Below, piece by piece: positions 7,238-13,508 of a stretch of 56,393 nt of DNA. Source of the stretch: a virus. Each line of letters begins with the position of its first letter. Position 1 is the first letter of the stretch. The stretch is taken from positions 1 through 56,393 of the IMG/VR virus record IMGVR_UViG_3300018476_000015; one strand, written 5' to 3'. A program made the position numbers and the translations under genes. Below the pieces are notes generated by a model. It had not been told where the DNA came from and ran no database searches. It was given only the letters and a program-made list of their open reading frames with translations.

Positions 7238-7441
7238 ATGACCAGCGCCACCCCGCCCACCCCCGAGCAGTTGCGCTGCGCGCACGACTGGCACCGCACG
7301 ACCGAGTACGCCCCGCGCCAGCGCAACCAGCCGGCGACACGCATCTACTTCCGCGACCTGTCCTTCTGCGCCAAGTGTGGGCTGGTCTCCCGGGGCCCGC
7401 TGTACCGGGCCCTCGCCCCCAAGCGCAAGGGGACCCGCTAG
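7238..7441 (+). CDS. Small zinc-binding protein, 67 residues
   Basis: Cys and His residues LRCAHDWHRT and later FCAKCGLVS give a CxHxxxH...CxxC set that could hold one zinc. The C-terminus is basic (ALAPKRKGTR). Start at the ATG 15 bases after the leader hairpin; TAG overlaps the next GTG. Function unknown. Confidence 0.7.
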   Translation: MTSATPPTPEQLRCAHDWHRTTEYAPRQRNQPATRIYFRDLSFCAKCGLVSRGPLYRALAPKRKGTR

Positions 7442-7647
7442 TGGCCTTCCACCCCAGCCAGCGCCCCCGGGTGGGCGACTGGAAGAACGAGGTGCGCCGG
7501 CGCGCCGCCCCGCTGATGGCCTCCTGGAACCAGGCCATGGCCCAGGCCGAGGACGAACTGCGCGCCGAGGGCCGGTACCACACCATGATCCACGAAGTCG
7601 AGGAGCGCGCCCGCGCCATCCTCACCCGCCCGAAAGGAGCCCGCTGA
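7441..7647 (+). CDS. Hypothetical helical protein, 68 residues
   Basis: GTG start overlapping the upstream TAG. Mostly helical and charged (VRRRAAPLMASWNQAMAQ, then HEVEERARAILTRPK). The stop overlaps the next ATG. Second gene of the cassette 4 operon; no family recognised. Confidence 0.65.
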   Translation: MAFHPSQRPRVGDWKNEVRRRAAPLMASWNQAMAQAEDELRAEGRYHTMIHEVEERARAILTRPKGAR

Positions 7648-8168
7648 TGGCCTACTTCACCTCCGAGGACGAGAAGCTGCGCGAGAACGAGCGCCTGTAC
7701 GCCCCCGTCGCCGTCACCGCCACCGAGTTGCGCCGCACCATCGTGGTGGGCGGCTCCGTCCACGACGCCACCGCCGTCGTCCGCGGGCTGACCGTTCGCA
7801 TCTGGTGGGAGGCCGAGCAGAACCTGCCGGCCGGTCAGGTCAGGGCCTACGGCTGGAAGTGGAGCCTCAACGGCGAGGGCCCGGACGTGTGGTACCCGGA
7901 CGTGGACATGATCTTCCAGTACCTGGCCGACCGCTGGGGCCCCATCGAGGCCGAGGCCAAGGGCGAGACCCTGCAGGCCAACCTGGACGACGTGGTGCGC
8001 GACCGCTCGGCCCTGCTGCGCCAGGTGCGCGACCTGCGCGCCGAACTGGCCCAGGCCCGCGTCGAGGTCGACCAGGTGATCGCCCAGCGCGACGCCCTCA
8101 AGGCCAAGCTGGGCTGGGCCCAGGACGAACTGAGCAAGGTCTGGAGCGCCCTGCGGGGGCTCCGCTGA
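7647..8168 (+). CDS. Protein with N-terminal domain and C-terminal coiled coil
   Basis: 173 residues. The first 100 form a mixed domain with many Trp and Tyr (RIWWEAEQNL, YGWKWSLNGEGPDVWYPDVD); residues 105-165 are a heptad helix (LLRQVRDLRAELAQARVEVD). ATGA-type overlap downstream and TAATG-like coupling upstream. It resembles the tail-helix design of the 788 product. No known family. Confidence 0.65.
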   Translation: MAYFTSEDEKLRENERLYAPVAVTATELRRTIVVGGSVHDATAVVRGLTVRIWWEAEQNLPAGQVRAYGWKWSLNGEGPDVWYPDVDMIFQYLADRWGPIEAEAKGETLQANLDDVVRDRSALLRQVRDLRAELAQARVEVDQVIAQRDALKAKLGWAQDELSKVWSALRGLR

Positions 8169-8413
8169 TGCGCGAGAACGACGCCCGCACCGCCCTGGAC
8201 GAGGCGCTCGCCACCATCGAGCGCCTGCGCGCCGACCTCGCCCGCGTCCGGGCGGCGCACGGCGAGACGATGCGCGAGTTGGACGCCGCCGTCGAGGCCC
8301 GGGACAAGGCCGACGAGCGGACCGCCCGCTGGACGGCGGCCTACGAGCGACTGGAGGCCAAGCTGGCCAACGCCCGGATCAAGGCCAAGGCCCTGGCCGA
8401 CGCCCTGCGCTAG
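8168..8413 (+). CDS. Coiled-coil protein, paralogue of the 1336 gene product
   Basis: 81 residues, almost all helix (TIERLRADLARVRAAHGE) ending in YERLEAKLANARIKAKALAD, which matches the end of the 1336-1554 product at protein and DNA level (33 identical bases). Last gene of the cassette 4 operon, as its paralogue is in operon 1. Function unknown. Confidence 0.7.
   Translation: MRENDARTALDEALATIERLRADLARVRAAHGETMRELDAAVEARDKADERTARWTAAYERLEAKLANARIKAKALADALR
8351..8383 (+). repeat. 33-bp direct repeat, copy 2 (copy 1 at 1492-1524)
   Basis: Exact copy of 1492-1524, in the same codon phase. Confidence 0.85.
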
Positions 8414-8415
8414 AT

Positions 8416-8473
8416 TTGCGGTTCGACGCACGACCTGTTATACTCAAGAGGTCGGCGGGATGTGCCCGCCGGC
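8416..8473 (+). promoter_or_regulatory. Early promoter cassette 5 with leader hairpin
   Basis: TTGCGG 8416-8421, 17 bp, TATACT 8439-8444. A 9-bp stem 8451-8459 with 8465-8473, including one G-U pair, around the loop ATGTG. Drives the ardC-like gene alone. Confidence 0.85.
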
Positions 8474-8487
8474 CCCAGGAGGCGCCC

Positions 8488-9510
8488 ATGACCAACTCCC
8501 GCAAGCCGGCCCCCCGCCCGACCCGCACCCGCACCGGCAAGGTGGCGGACGCCCGCCCGGTCTACGAGCGCGTCACCGACCGCATCATCGCCATGCTCGA
8601 CGCCGGCGTGGCGCCCTGGACGAAGCCCTGGACCTCCGGCGCCGCCGGCGCGGGCTACGTCGACGGGGCCCCGGCCTGGTTCCCCCGCAACGCGGTCTCG
8701 AAGAAGCCCTACCGCGGGATCAACGTCTGGCTCCTCCTGTCCGCCGAGGGCAGCTACACCGACAACCGCTGGGTCACCTTCAAGCAGGCCCTCGACCTGG
8801 GGGGCAACGTGCGCAAGGGCGAGAAGGGCACCCAGATCGTGCTGTGGCGCCCGACCGAGCGCACGGTGACCGACGCCAACGGCGACGAGCAGCGCAAGGG
8901 CTCCCTGTTCGCCACCACCTTCACCGTGTTCAACGTCGAGCAGTGCGACGGGCTGAAGCTGGCCAGCCTCACCCCCACCGAGGAGGAGGAGGTCACGCCC
9001 CCGACGAAGGAGGAGCGCCACCTGGAGGCCCAGGCCATCCTGGTCGCCTACCTGGACGGGGCCAACGGCGGGCCGGGCGGGATCGCCCACCACGGCGACC
9101 GCGCCTTCTACTCCCCGGACTTCGACGCCATCACCCTGCCCCCGGTCGTGGCCTTCAAGACCCTGGACGACTACTACACCACCGCGTTCCACGAGGCGGC
9201 GCACTCCACCGGCCACAAGTCGCGCCTCAACCGGGGCTTCGGGTCCACCTTCGGCAACCACGCCTACTCCCGCGAGGAGTTGGTCGCGGAGTTCACCGCC
9301 AGCTTCCTGGCCGCCGTCGCCGGCATCGAGCGCACCGTCGACAACAGCGCCAGCTACCTGCAGTCCTGGGCCAAGGCCCTGAAGGCCGACCCCAAGGCGC
9401 TCATCAGCGCCGCGAGCCAGGCCCAGAAGGCCGCCGACCTCATCCTCACCGCCGGCGTCGCCGCTGAGGAGGATGAGGTCGAGGCCGAGGCCGTGCTCGT
9501 CGCCGCGTGA
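8488..9510 (+). CDS. ardC: ArdC-type antirestriction protein
   Basis: 340 residues with the two-part ArdC layout: an N-terminal ssDNA-binding domain (PVYERVTDRIIAMLDAGVAP, then APWTKPW, KPYRGINVWLL and GGNVRKGEKGTQIV, all hallmark stretches) and a C-terminal zincin domain with H235-E236-x-x-H239 (FHEAAHSTGH) plus the downstream EELVAEFTASFL helix that supplies the third ligand in the family. ArdC proteins coat and protect incoming ssDNA from restriction. It has its own early promoter cassette, fitting counter-defence at entry. Length is typical for the family. The C-terminal 20 residues are acidic and non-conserved. Confidence 0.92.
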   Translation: MTNSRKPAPRPTRTRTGKVADARPVYERVTDRIIAMLDAGVAPWTKPWTSGAAGAGYVDGAPAWFPRNAVSKKPYRGINVWLLLSAEGSYTDNRWVTFKQALDLGGNVRKGEKGTQIVLWRPTERTVTDANGDEQRKGSLFATTFTVFNVEQCDGLKLASLTPTEEEEVTPPTKEERHLEAQAILVAYLDGANGGPGGIAHHGDRAFYSPDFDAITLPPVVAFKTLDDYYTTAFHEAAHSTGHKSRLNRGFGSTFGNHAYSREELVAEFTASFLAAVAGIERTVDNSASYLQSWAKALKADPKALISAASQAQKAADLILTAGVAAEEDEVEAEAVLVAA

Positions 9511-9511
9511 T

Positions 9512-9567
9512 TTGCGGTTCGATGCTCGACATGGTATACTCTAGAAGTCGAGGGGATGTGCCCCTCG
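9512..9567 (+). promoter_or_regulatory. Early promoter cassette 6 with leader hairpin
   Basis: TTGCGG 9512-9517, 17 bp, TATACT 9535-9540. CGAGGGG/CCCCTCG (9549-9567) around ATGTG. Drives 9591 to 10954. Confidence 0.85.
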
Positions 9568-9590
9568 CGCGAGACCCGGAGGCACCGCCC

Positions 9591-9986
9591 ATGAACAACC
9601 TCTACCGCGGACCCAACGCCCCCCGCCCGACCGCCGAGCGCCTGGCCCAGTGGGAGCACGAGGCGGCCTTCATCTACCGCGCCCAGGTGCTGGAGCGCCT
9701 CAGCACCCGCCCCCTGGCCCGGGAGACCCAGAAGGACGTGGACCACGCCACCCGCATCCTGGCCCTGGTGGCCGAGGTCGACCGCCTGCGGGTCGAGTTG
9801 TCCGTCTCCGAGGCCAACCGGCGCGACCAGGAGGGCACGGTCGCCGGCCTGCTGGGCTCCCTGAAGGAGATGGGGGCCGACCTGGCCGAGGCCGAGGGCG
9901 CCCTGGCGAAGAGCAACGAGCAGCGCGACGACGCGATTGCCAAGCTGAAGGCCATCGCCGGCGTGCTCTACGGGGAGGGGCGCTAA
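9591..9986 (+). CDS. Coiled-coil protein, 131 residues
   Basis: A short N-terminal head with MNNLYRGPNAPRPTAERLAQ, then long amphipathic helices (ILALVAEVDRLRVELSVSEA, then AEGALAKSNEQRDDAIAKLK). Start at the ATG behind CGGAGGCACCGCCC. First gene of cassette 6; TAATG overlap with the next. The function is unknown; it belongs to the recurring early coiled-coil type. Confidence 0.65.
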   Translation: MNNLYRGPNAPRPTAERLAQWEHEAAFIYRAQVLERLSTRPLARETQKDVDHATRILALVAEVDRLRVELSVSEANRRDQEGTVAGLLGSLKEMGADLAEAEGALAKSNEQRDDAIAKLKAIAGVLYGEGR

Positions 9987-10201
9987 TGGCTCACCCCATG
10001 ATCGTCTCCCAGTCCCGCCTGGCGGCGCTGCAGCAGCGGGCCCGGGGCGTCGAGGCCGACCAGGAGCAGGCCATCCGAGCCGGGCGCCACGACCAGGCCA
10101 CCGACTACGGGCTGCTGCTCACCGGGCTCTACGAGCAGATCGAGGCCCTCGACCAGCAGATCGCCGCCTACTGGCGCGACCGCGCCTGGGGCTCCCGATG
10201 A
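9986..10201 (+). CDS. Helical hairpin protein, 71 residues
   Basis: Two predicted helices (SRLAALQQRARGVEADQEQA and LLTGLYEQIEALDQQIAAYW) joined by RAGRHDQATDYG. Coupled to both neighbours (TAATG, ATGA). No family recognised. Confidence 0.65.
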   Translation: MAHPMIVSQSRLAALQQRARGVEADQEQAIRAGRHDQATDYGLLLTGLYEQIEALDQQIAAYWRDRAWGSR

Positions 10202-10446
10202 CGGCCTTCCTCACCGGGGAGGAGTGGGCCCGCTGGGCCCGCACCGCCACCCCTGACGAGATTGGCGCCGACATCACCGCCTGGCTCAAGCACACCGAGG
10301 CCGAGGAGGCCCGCCAGGCGCGGGCCGAGGCCAAGGCCCGGGCCCAGGCCGAGAGCGCCGAGCGCAAGGCCCAGTGGCTCGCCGGCAAGGCCGAGCGCCG
10401 GCGCCAGACCCGGGAGTGGATGAGCCGCCCCCGCCAGAGCCGCTAG
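10198..10446 (+). CDS. Charged helical protein, 82 residues
   Basis: A globular start (MTAFLTGEEWARWARTAT) followed by a long single helix with alternating Ala, Glu, Lys and Arg (EAEEARQARAEAKARAQAES) and a basic end. This could be a single alpha-helix arm or a nucleic-acid binder. Overlaps upstream by ATGA. Function unknown. Confidence 0.65.
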   Translation: MTAFLTGEEWARWARTATPDEIGADITAWLKHTEAEEARQARAEAKARAQAESAERKAQWLAGKAERRRQTREWMSRPRQSR

Positions 10447-10458
10447 GAGGAACCGCCC

Positions 10459-10752
10459 ATGGCCAACATTCACTACTCCGAGTGCCCCGCCTGCAGCGCC
10501 CCGCTCCCCGAGCCCGTCGAGTTGGAGGAGGCCCGCTACGCCCCCCTCTACGTCTGCCCCCGCTGCGACGCCATCTACGGCGTGCTCACCCTGGGCGCCA
10601 GCTACGCCGTCGTGCGCCCCCGCTGGTACGAGCGCCTCGACCCGCCCACGAAGACGCGCTACTTCGACTTCACCACCCTGGGCTCCGAGGGCATCGGCCG
10701 GCGCCATGGCTGGTACGACGTGAAGTCGCGCCTCATCACCCAGACAGGCTAA
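10459..10752 (+). CDS. Zinc-ribbon protein, 97 residues
   Basis: CPAC (residues 9-12) and CPRC (near residue 33) form a zinc ribbon; the rest is a small beta domain (TLGASYAVVRPRWYERLDPP). Ribosome site GGAGG 12-8 bases before the ATG. It has no promoter of its own, so it reads from cassette 6. Similar small ribbons occur at 1643 and 17822. Function unknown. Confidence 0.7.
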   Translation: MANIHYSECPACSAPLPEPVELEEARYAPLYVCPRCDAIYGVLTLGASYAVVRPRWYERLDPPTKTRYFDFTTLGSEGIGRRHGWYDVKSRLITQTG

Positions 10753-10756
10753 GGGG

Positions 10757-10954
10757 ATGCGAGGTCTCCTCACCGCCTGCGCCACCTGGGTCGGGGGCTG
10801 GGCCCTCTTCTGGGTCCTCCTCGCCCCCAACGCCACCCACTTCCTCGCCGGCGTCTTCGTCAGCGGCGCCGCGCTCCTCCCATTCCTCTCCCTCGTCGCC
10901 GTGCTGAGCGCCGTCGAAGCCCTCCACGACCGGCGCCGGCGGCACGATAATTGA
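10757..10954 (+). CDS. Small membrane protein, 65 residues
   Basis: Two hydrophobic spans (WVGGWALFWVLLAPN and FLAGVFVSGAALLPFLSLVA) separated by a short polar turn, with a basic cytoplasmic-type tail (HDRRRRHDN). The stop TGA overlaps the -35 box of the repressor promoter. Among early genes this could act in superinfection exclusion or membrane attachment, but the sequence does not say which. Confidence 0.65.
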   Translation: MRGLLTACATWVGGWALFWVLLAPNATHFLAGVFVSGAALLPFLSLVAVLSAVEALHDRRRRHDN

Positions 10955-10979
10955 CGTACTATCCACGTTGTGATAATCT
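10951..10979 (+). promoter_or_regulatory. Promoter of the XRE repressor gene
   Basis: TTGACG 10951-10956, 17 bp, TAATCT 10974-10979, the closest to a consensus sigma70 promoter in the window. The spacer holds an imperfect dyad (TATCCAC...GTGATA, 10960-10975) that could be an operator. No ACGTG hairpin follows. Confidence 0.75.
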
Positions 10980-11001
10980 TGACATGGAGGTAACACACGC
11001 C

Positions 11002-11721
11002 ATGACGACCGCGACCGCGACGCGGCTGCCCGGAAAGCCCGGCCGGCCGCGCACCCGGAAGGAGCGCCCCCAGGTGGGGCTGCCCCTGCCGGCGAACCAG
11101 CGCACCCAGGGCCCGCAGTACAGCGGGTCCGCCGAAGACAAGGCCCACTTCATCCCGGTGGGGCACCGCCTGCGCCTGCTCCGCATGGAGACGGGTCTCA
11201 ATCAGAAGGATTTCGCCCTGGCCACGCTCCAGGACGACCCCCTGGGCAAGGGGCTCACCCCGTACACCGTCAACCGCTTCGAGAACGGGGTGCACAGCCC
11301 CCGCCCGAAGAACGCCATCCTGCTGGCCAAGACGTTGAGCCGGCTGCTTGCCCGGCCGATCCAGGTGAGCGACCTCACCGTCCGGGACGCGGACGGGCTG
11401 GTCGACTACCTGGAGACCGTGCGGGGCAACCGGGAGTCGCCGGCGGTGTTCTACGGCCGGCTGCACATCCCCGAAGAGCGGGCCCGCAAGCTGCGCGCCG
11501 GCACCGTGGCCTGGACGGGCGACGAGTTGGGGCGGGTGGCGATGCACTACGCCGGCGCCGCCGACCTGGTGCGGGACGTGCTCATCGCCCAGGCCAAGCG
11601 GAAAGACGGTTACCCGGCGGCGTTCGGGGAGGTGACCACCAAGTGGGACGGCGTCGACCTGCCCACCAAGCCGGGGGCGAGGCCCGAGCCCAACCCCGAC
11701 CCGGCGCCCCTCTACCGCTAA
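11002..11721 (+). CDS. XRE-family (Cro/CI-like) transcriptional regulator
   Basis: 239 residues. After a basic, Pro/Arg-rich head (KPGRPRTRKERP), residues of about 54 to 115 form a helix-turn-helix of the XRE type: GHRLRLLRMETGLNQKDFAL, then TPYTVNRFENGVHSPRPKNA and LAKTLSRLLARPI. The C-terminal half (about 110 residues) is unlike LexA-type CI domains and has no visible Ser/Lys self-cleavage pair. ATG behind TGGAGG. Its separate sigma70-like promoter and its position just before the replication genes suggest a repressor of early or replication promoters; that is inference. Confidence 0.85.
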   Translation: MTTATATRLPGKPGRPRTRKERPQVGLPLPANQRTQGPQYSGSAEDKAHFIPVGHRLRLLRMETGLNQKDFALATLQDDPLGKGLTPYTVNRFENGVHSPRPKNAILLAKTLSRLLARPIQVSDLTVRDADGLVDYLETVRGNRESPAVFYGRLHIPEERARKLRAGTVAWTGDELGRVAMHYAGAADLVRDVLIAQAKRKDGYPAAFGEVTTKWDGVDLPTKPGARPEPNPDPAPLYR

Positions 11722-11725
11722 AAGA

Positions 11726-11768
11726 GCCGGCCATGAAAATGGCCGGCACCCCGCCCGAGGTGCCGGCC
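11726..11768 (+). other. Two overlapping, mutually exclusive hairpins after the repressor gene
   Basis: GCCGGCCAT and ATGGCCGGC (11726-11747) pair around the tetraloop GAAA. The right arm also pairs, as GGCCGGCACC with GGTGCCGGCC (11741-11768). Only one of the two can form. Neither has a U-run. They start 5 bases after the repressor stop, where a terminator would be expected. Confidence 0.6.
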
Positions 11769-11839
11769 TGGAGGGACGCCCCGCATCCGGCACGTCCGGG
11801 GGAGCGTCGCTCCGATCCTATCAATTCGGGCCCGCGCAC

Positions 11840-11857
11840 AAAAGGTCTTCCTAGACC
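11840..11857 (-). terminator. Small minus-strand hairpin with T-run
   Basis: On the minus strand GGTCT, loop AGGA, AGACC is followed by TTTT. Only 5 bp, so weak. It could stop transcripts coming leftward from the replication leader. Confidence 0.25.
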
Positions 11858-11944
11858 CTTCCCCCCAGGCCGGGCCGCCCGCTAGACTGAGGGCCCGTCG
11901 ACCACCGCCCGTCGCCGGCGTCTGGGGCGCCCACCCGGGCTGAC

Positions 11945-11973
11945 CATGCCGCGCTGTGGGAGCGTGGTACGAT
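11945..11973 (+). promoter_or_regulatory. Candidate extended -10 promoter for the replication operon
   Basis: TGGTACGAT (11965-11973) is an extended -10; ATGCCG (11946-11951) is a loose -35 match at 16 bp. It is the only promoter-like signal before the structured leader of the initiator gene. Confidence 0.45.
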
Positions 11974-11993
11974 CTGCAATAGCTGAATAGGTT

Positions 11994-12152
11994 GACGGGA
12001 CGACACCCCGTCCGGCTGTGGTAGGCCGTCGCCAACGTCCTCGGGCTGACCCCTCATGGGGTCTAGGTGCCCGTTGGTTGTTTGGTCGTCCCTGTTGGCG
12101 GGGCTACCACCGACCAGCGGCCAACGGTCACCTAGACGACATGAGGGGTTTT
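11994..12152 (+). promoter_or_regulatory. Structured leader with 28-bp inverted repeat and terminator-like end
   Basis: A first hairpin pairs GACGGG (11994-11999) with CCCGTC (12007-12012). Then 12050-12077 and 12121-12148 are inverted copies, 25 of 28 positions matching, enclosing an inner TGGTCG/CGACCA pairing. The long stem ends ...CATGAGGGG followed by TTTT (12149-12152), the shape of an intrinsic terminator, only 5 bases before the GTG of the initiator gene. It could be an attenuator, a replication-control RNA, or a free small RNA of about 170 bases. The remainder of 11769-11944 shows nothing clear. Confidence 0.7.
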
Positions 12153-12157
12153 CCATT

Positions 12158-13144
12158 GTGCAAGACACCGCCACCCCAGACCGCCTACCCAACTTCGCCG
12201 TAATCGCTCGGGAGTGGGCCTGGCAGCAGCCCATCTCCCCGCCGGCGCGCAAGCTGGTCCTCCTCGCCGTCTGCGAGCGCATCAACCACGGCAACGGCAC
12301 CGCCTGGCCCGGCGCTGACTACCTCGCCCGAGCCTGCGGGCTCAACCGGCGCCAGACCCAGAACCACCTCGCCGCCCTGGTCTCGGACGACCTGCTCGTG
12401 GTCACCCGGCGCGACCACGGCAAGGGCCGGCCCTACCCCGTCTACACCGTCCCACCCTTAGTGCAGTACGCTGCACTAAGTCCCGAGATGGTGCAGCCGG
12501 CTGCACAAACCTCCCAGAGAAACGGGGTACTTAGTGCAGCCGAGCGCACTAAGTTAGTGCAGCCCAGTGCACAAACCTTAGTGCAGCCCAGTGCACCAGA
12601 ACCCCTAACGGTGGAACCAGTAACGGTGAACCCTGGGGGGGCCGCCCCCCTACCCCCCACACCGATCCGGCCCGCCCCGAAGCCGAAGGCCCCCATCGTC
12701 CCGAACGGCACCCGCATCGGGGACTACATCGCCTACCTGACCAACCACGGCCACGAGGACCTCGCCTCGGTCAGTGGCCAGGACAAGGCCTTCATCGCCG
12801 GCGCCACTTTTGACGTAGAAGACTTCGCCGCCTGCATGGTCGCCATCGCAGACGGCACCTGGGGCGATGCCTGGATCAAGGGCCGGTTCTCGATCCGCAA
12901 CGTCCACCAGTACCGCTGGCCCCAGTGGATCACCCGGGGGACGCCCACCGCCCCGCCCGCCCCGGGCACCGTCCCCGACCGCTTCAAGGGACCCAATGGC
13001 CAGCCCGACACCACCGCGTCGCTGCACGGTTGGATGCAGCGCAGAAAAGCCCGAGAGGAGGCCGCCCGTGACCGAGCCCAAACCGCCGGCGATGACCGTG
13101 GAGGAGTTCACCCAGCCCTTCCAGCGCCTCGCCCTCGCCTTTAA
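12158..13144 (+). CDS. Replication initiator with winged-helix domain and internal iterons
   Basis: 328 residues from GTG 12158, behind GAGGGG. Residues of about 10 to 95 (ARKLVLLAVCERINHGNG, AWPGADYLARACGLNRRQTQ, NHLAALVSDDLLVVTRRDHG) form the HTH_36-type winged helix seen at the N-terminus of lambda O-like initiators. Residues of about 100 to 165 are a low-complexity linker whose DNA holds repeats (12457-12632). The C-terminal part (DYIAYLTNHGHEDLASVSGQ ... DAWIKGRFSIRN) is helical. Initiator, then loader, then DnaB helicase is the lambda O/P-like order. An initiator that binds iterons in its own gene is the established lambda pattern; binding here is inferred. Confidence 0.82.
   Translation: MQDTATPDRLPNFAVIAREWAWQQPISPPARKLVLLAVCERINHGNGTAWPGADYLARACGLNRRQTQNHLAALVSDDLLVVTRRDHGKGRPYPVYTVPPLVQYAALSPEMVQPAAQTSQRNGVLSAAERTKLVQPSAQTLVQPSAPEPLTVEPVTVNPGGAAPLPPTPIRPAPKPKAPIVPNGTRIGDYIAYLTNHGHEDLASVSGQDKAFIAGATFDVEDFAACMVAIADGTWGDAWIKGRFSIRNVHQYRWPQWITRGTPTAPPAPGTVPDRFKGPNGQPDTTASLHGWMQRRKAREEAARDRAQTAGDDRGGVHPALPAPRPRL
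12457..12632 (+). other. Iteron array inside the initiator gene, probable replication origin
   Basis: Copies built on TTAGTGCAG: CTTAGTGCAG and its inverse (12457-12480), a 16-bp palindrome GTGCAGCCGGCTGCAC (12491-12506), ACTTAGTGC and its inverse (12529-12554), and two identical 19-mers TTAGTGCAGCCCAGTGCAC (12554-12572, 12578-12596) with a 24-bp period. Two near-copies of TAACGGTGGAACC follow (12606-12632). This matches the lambda layout of iterons within the O gene. Confidence 0.78.
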
Positions 13145-13508
13145 CCGCTTCGCCTTCCTGTCCGAGGGCGACCGGGAGATGCTCACCGACGACTGGTACG
13201 ACTGCTTCTCCCGGTACGACGGCGAGGCGTGGGTCCACGCCGTCGACGTGTGGAAGCGCTCGCACACGCAGTTCCCCACCCAGGCCGAGATGCACGGCCT
13301 GCTGCTCGACCTGATCCCGGCGATGGTCGCCAACCGGGAGGAGGCGGCGCGCCAGGAGCGGATGCGCCTGGCCAACCCACCCGACCTGGCCAAGACGGAG
13401 GAACTTCGGGAGCGCCTGCGCCGGCTCAAGCAGGCCATGCAGTTGAAGCCGCCGGCGCCGAGCGACGCCCCACCCCTGCTCCCGGAGCACACCGATGACG
13501 ACCGTTGA
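13068..13508 (+). CDS. Probable helicase loader (G39P-like)
   Basis: 146 residues from GTG 13068, behind GAGAGGAGGCCGCCC, overlapping the initiator gene by 77 bases. The core (LTDDWYDCFSRYDGEAWVHA, VDVWKRSHTQFPTQAEMHGL) resembles the short G39P family of helicase loaders/inhibitors from SPP1-type phages, which have W...L.D Y, a helix, then a FPT/YPP turn and a helix. The C-terminal 50 residues are charged and probably flexible, as in G39P, where that tail contacts the helicase. Its place between initiator and DnaB supports the role. Family assignment is by pattern only. Confidence 0.6.
   Translation: MTEPKPPAMTVEEFTQPFQRLALAFNRFAFLSEGDREMLTDDWYDCFSRYDGEAWVHAVDVWKRSHTQFPTQAEMHGLLLDLIPAMVANREEAARQERMRLANPPDLAKTEELRERLRRLKQAMQLKPPAPSDAPPLLPEHTDDDR

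Noticed and set aside
11718-12300. Minus-strand frames covering the replication leader
   Set aside because: They lack ribosome sites and codon bias; the region is better explained by promoter and RNA structure on the plus strand.
12457-12596. The TTAGTGCAG repeats as a CRISPR array
   Set aside because: Units are 9-19 bp, alternate in orientation, have irregular short spacers and lie inside a coding sequence; an iteron origin fits better.
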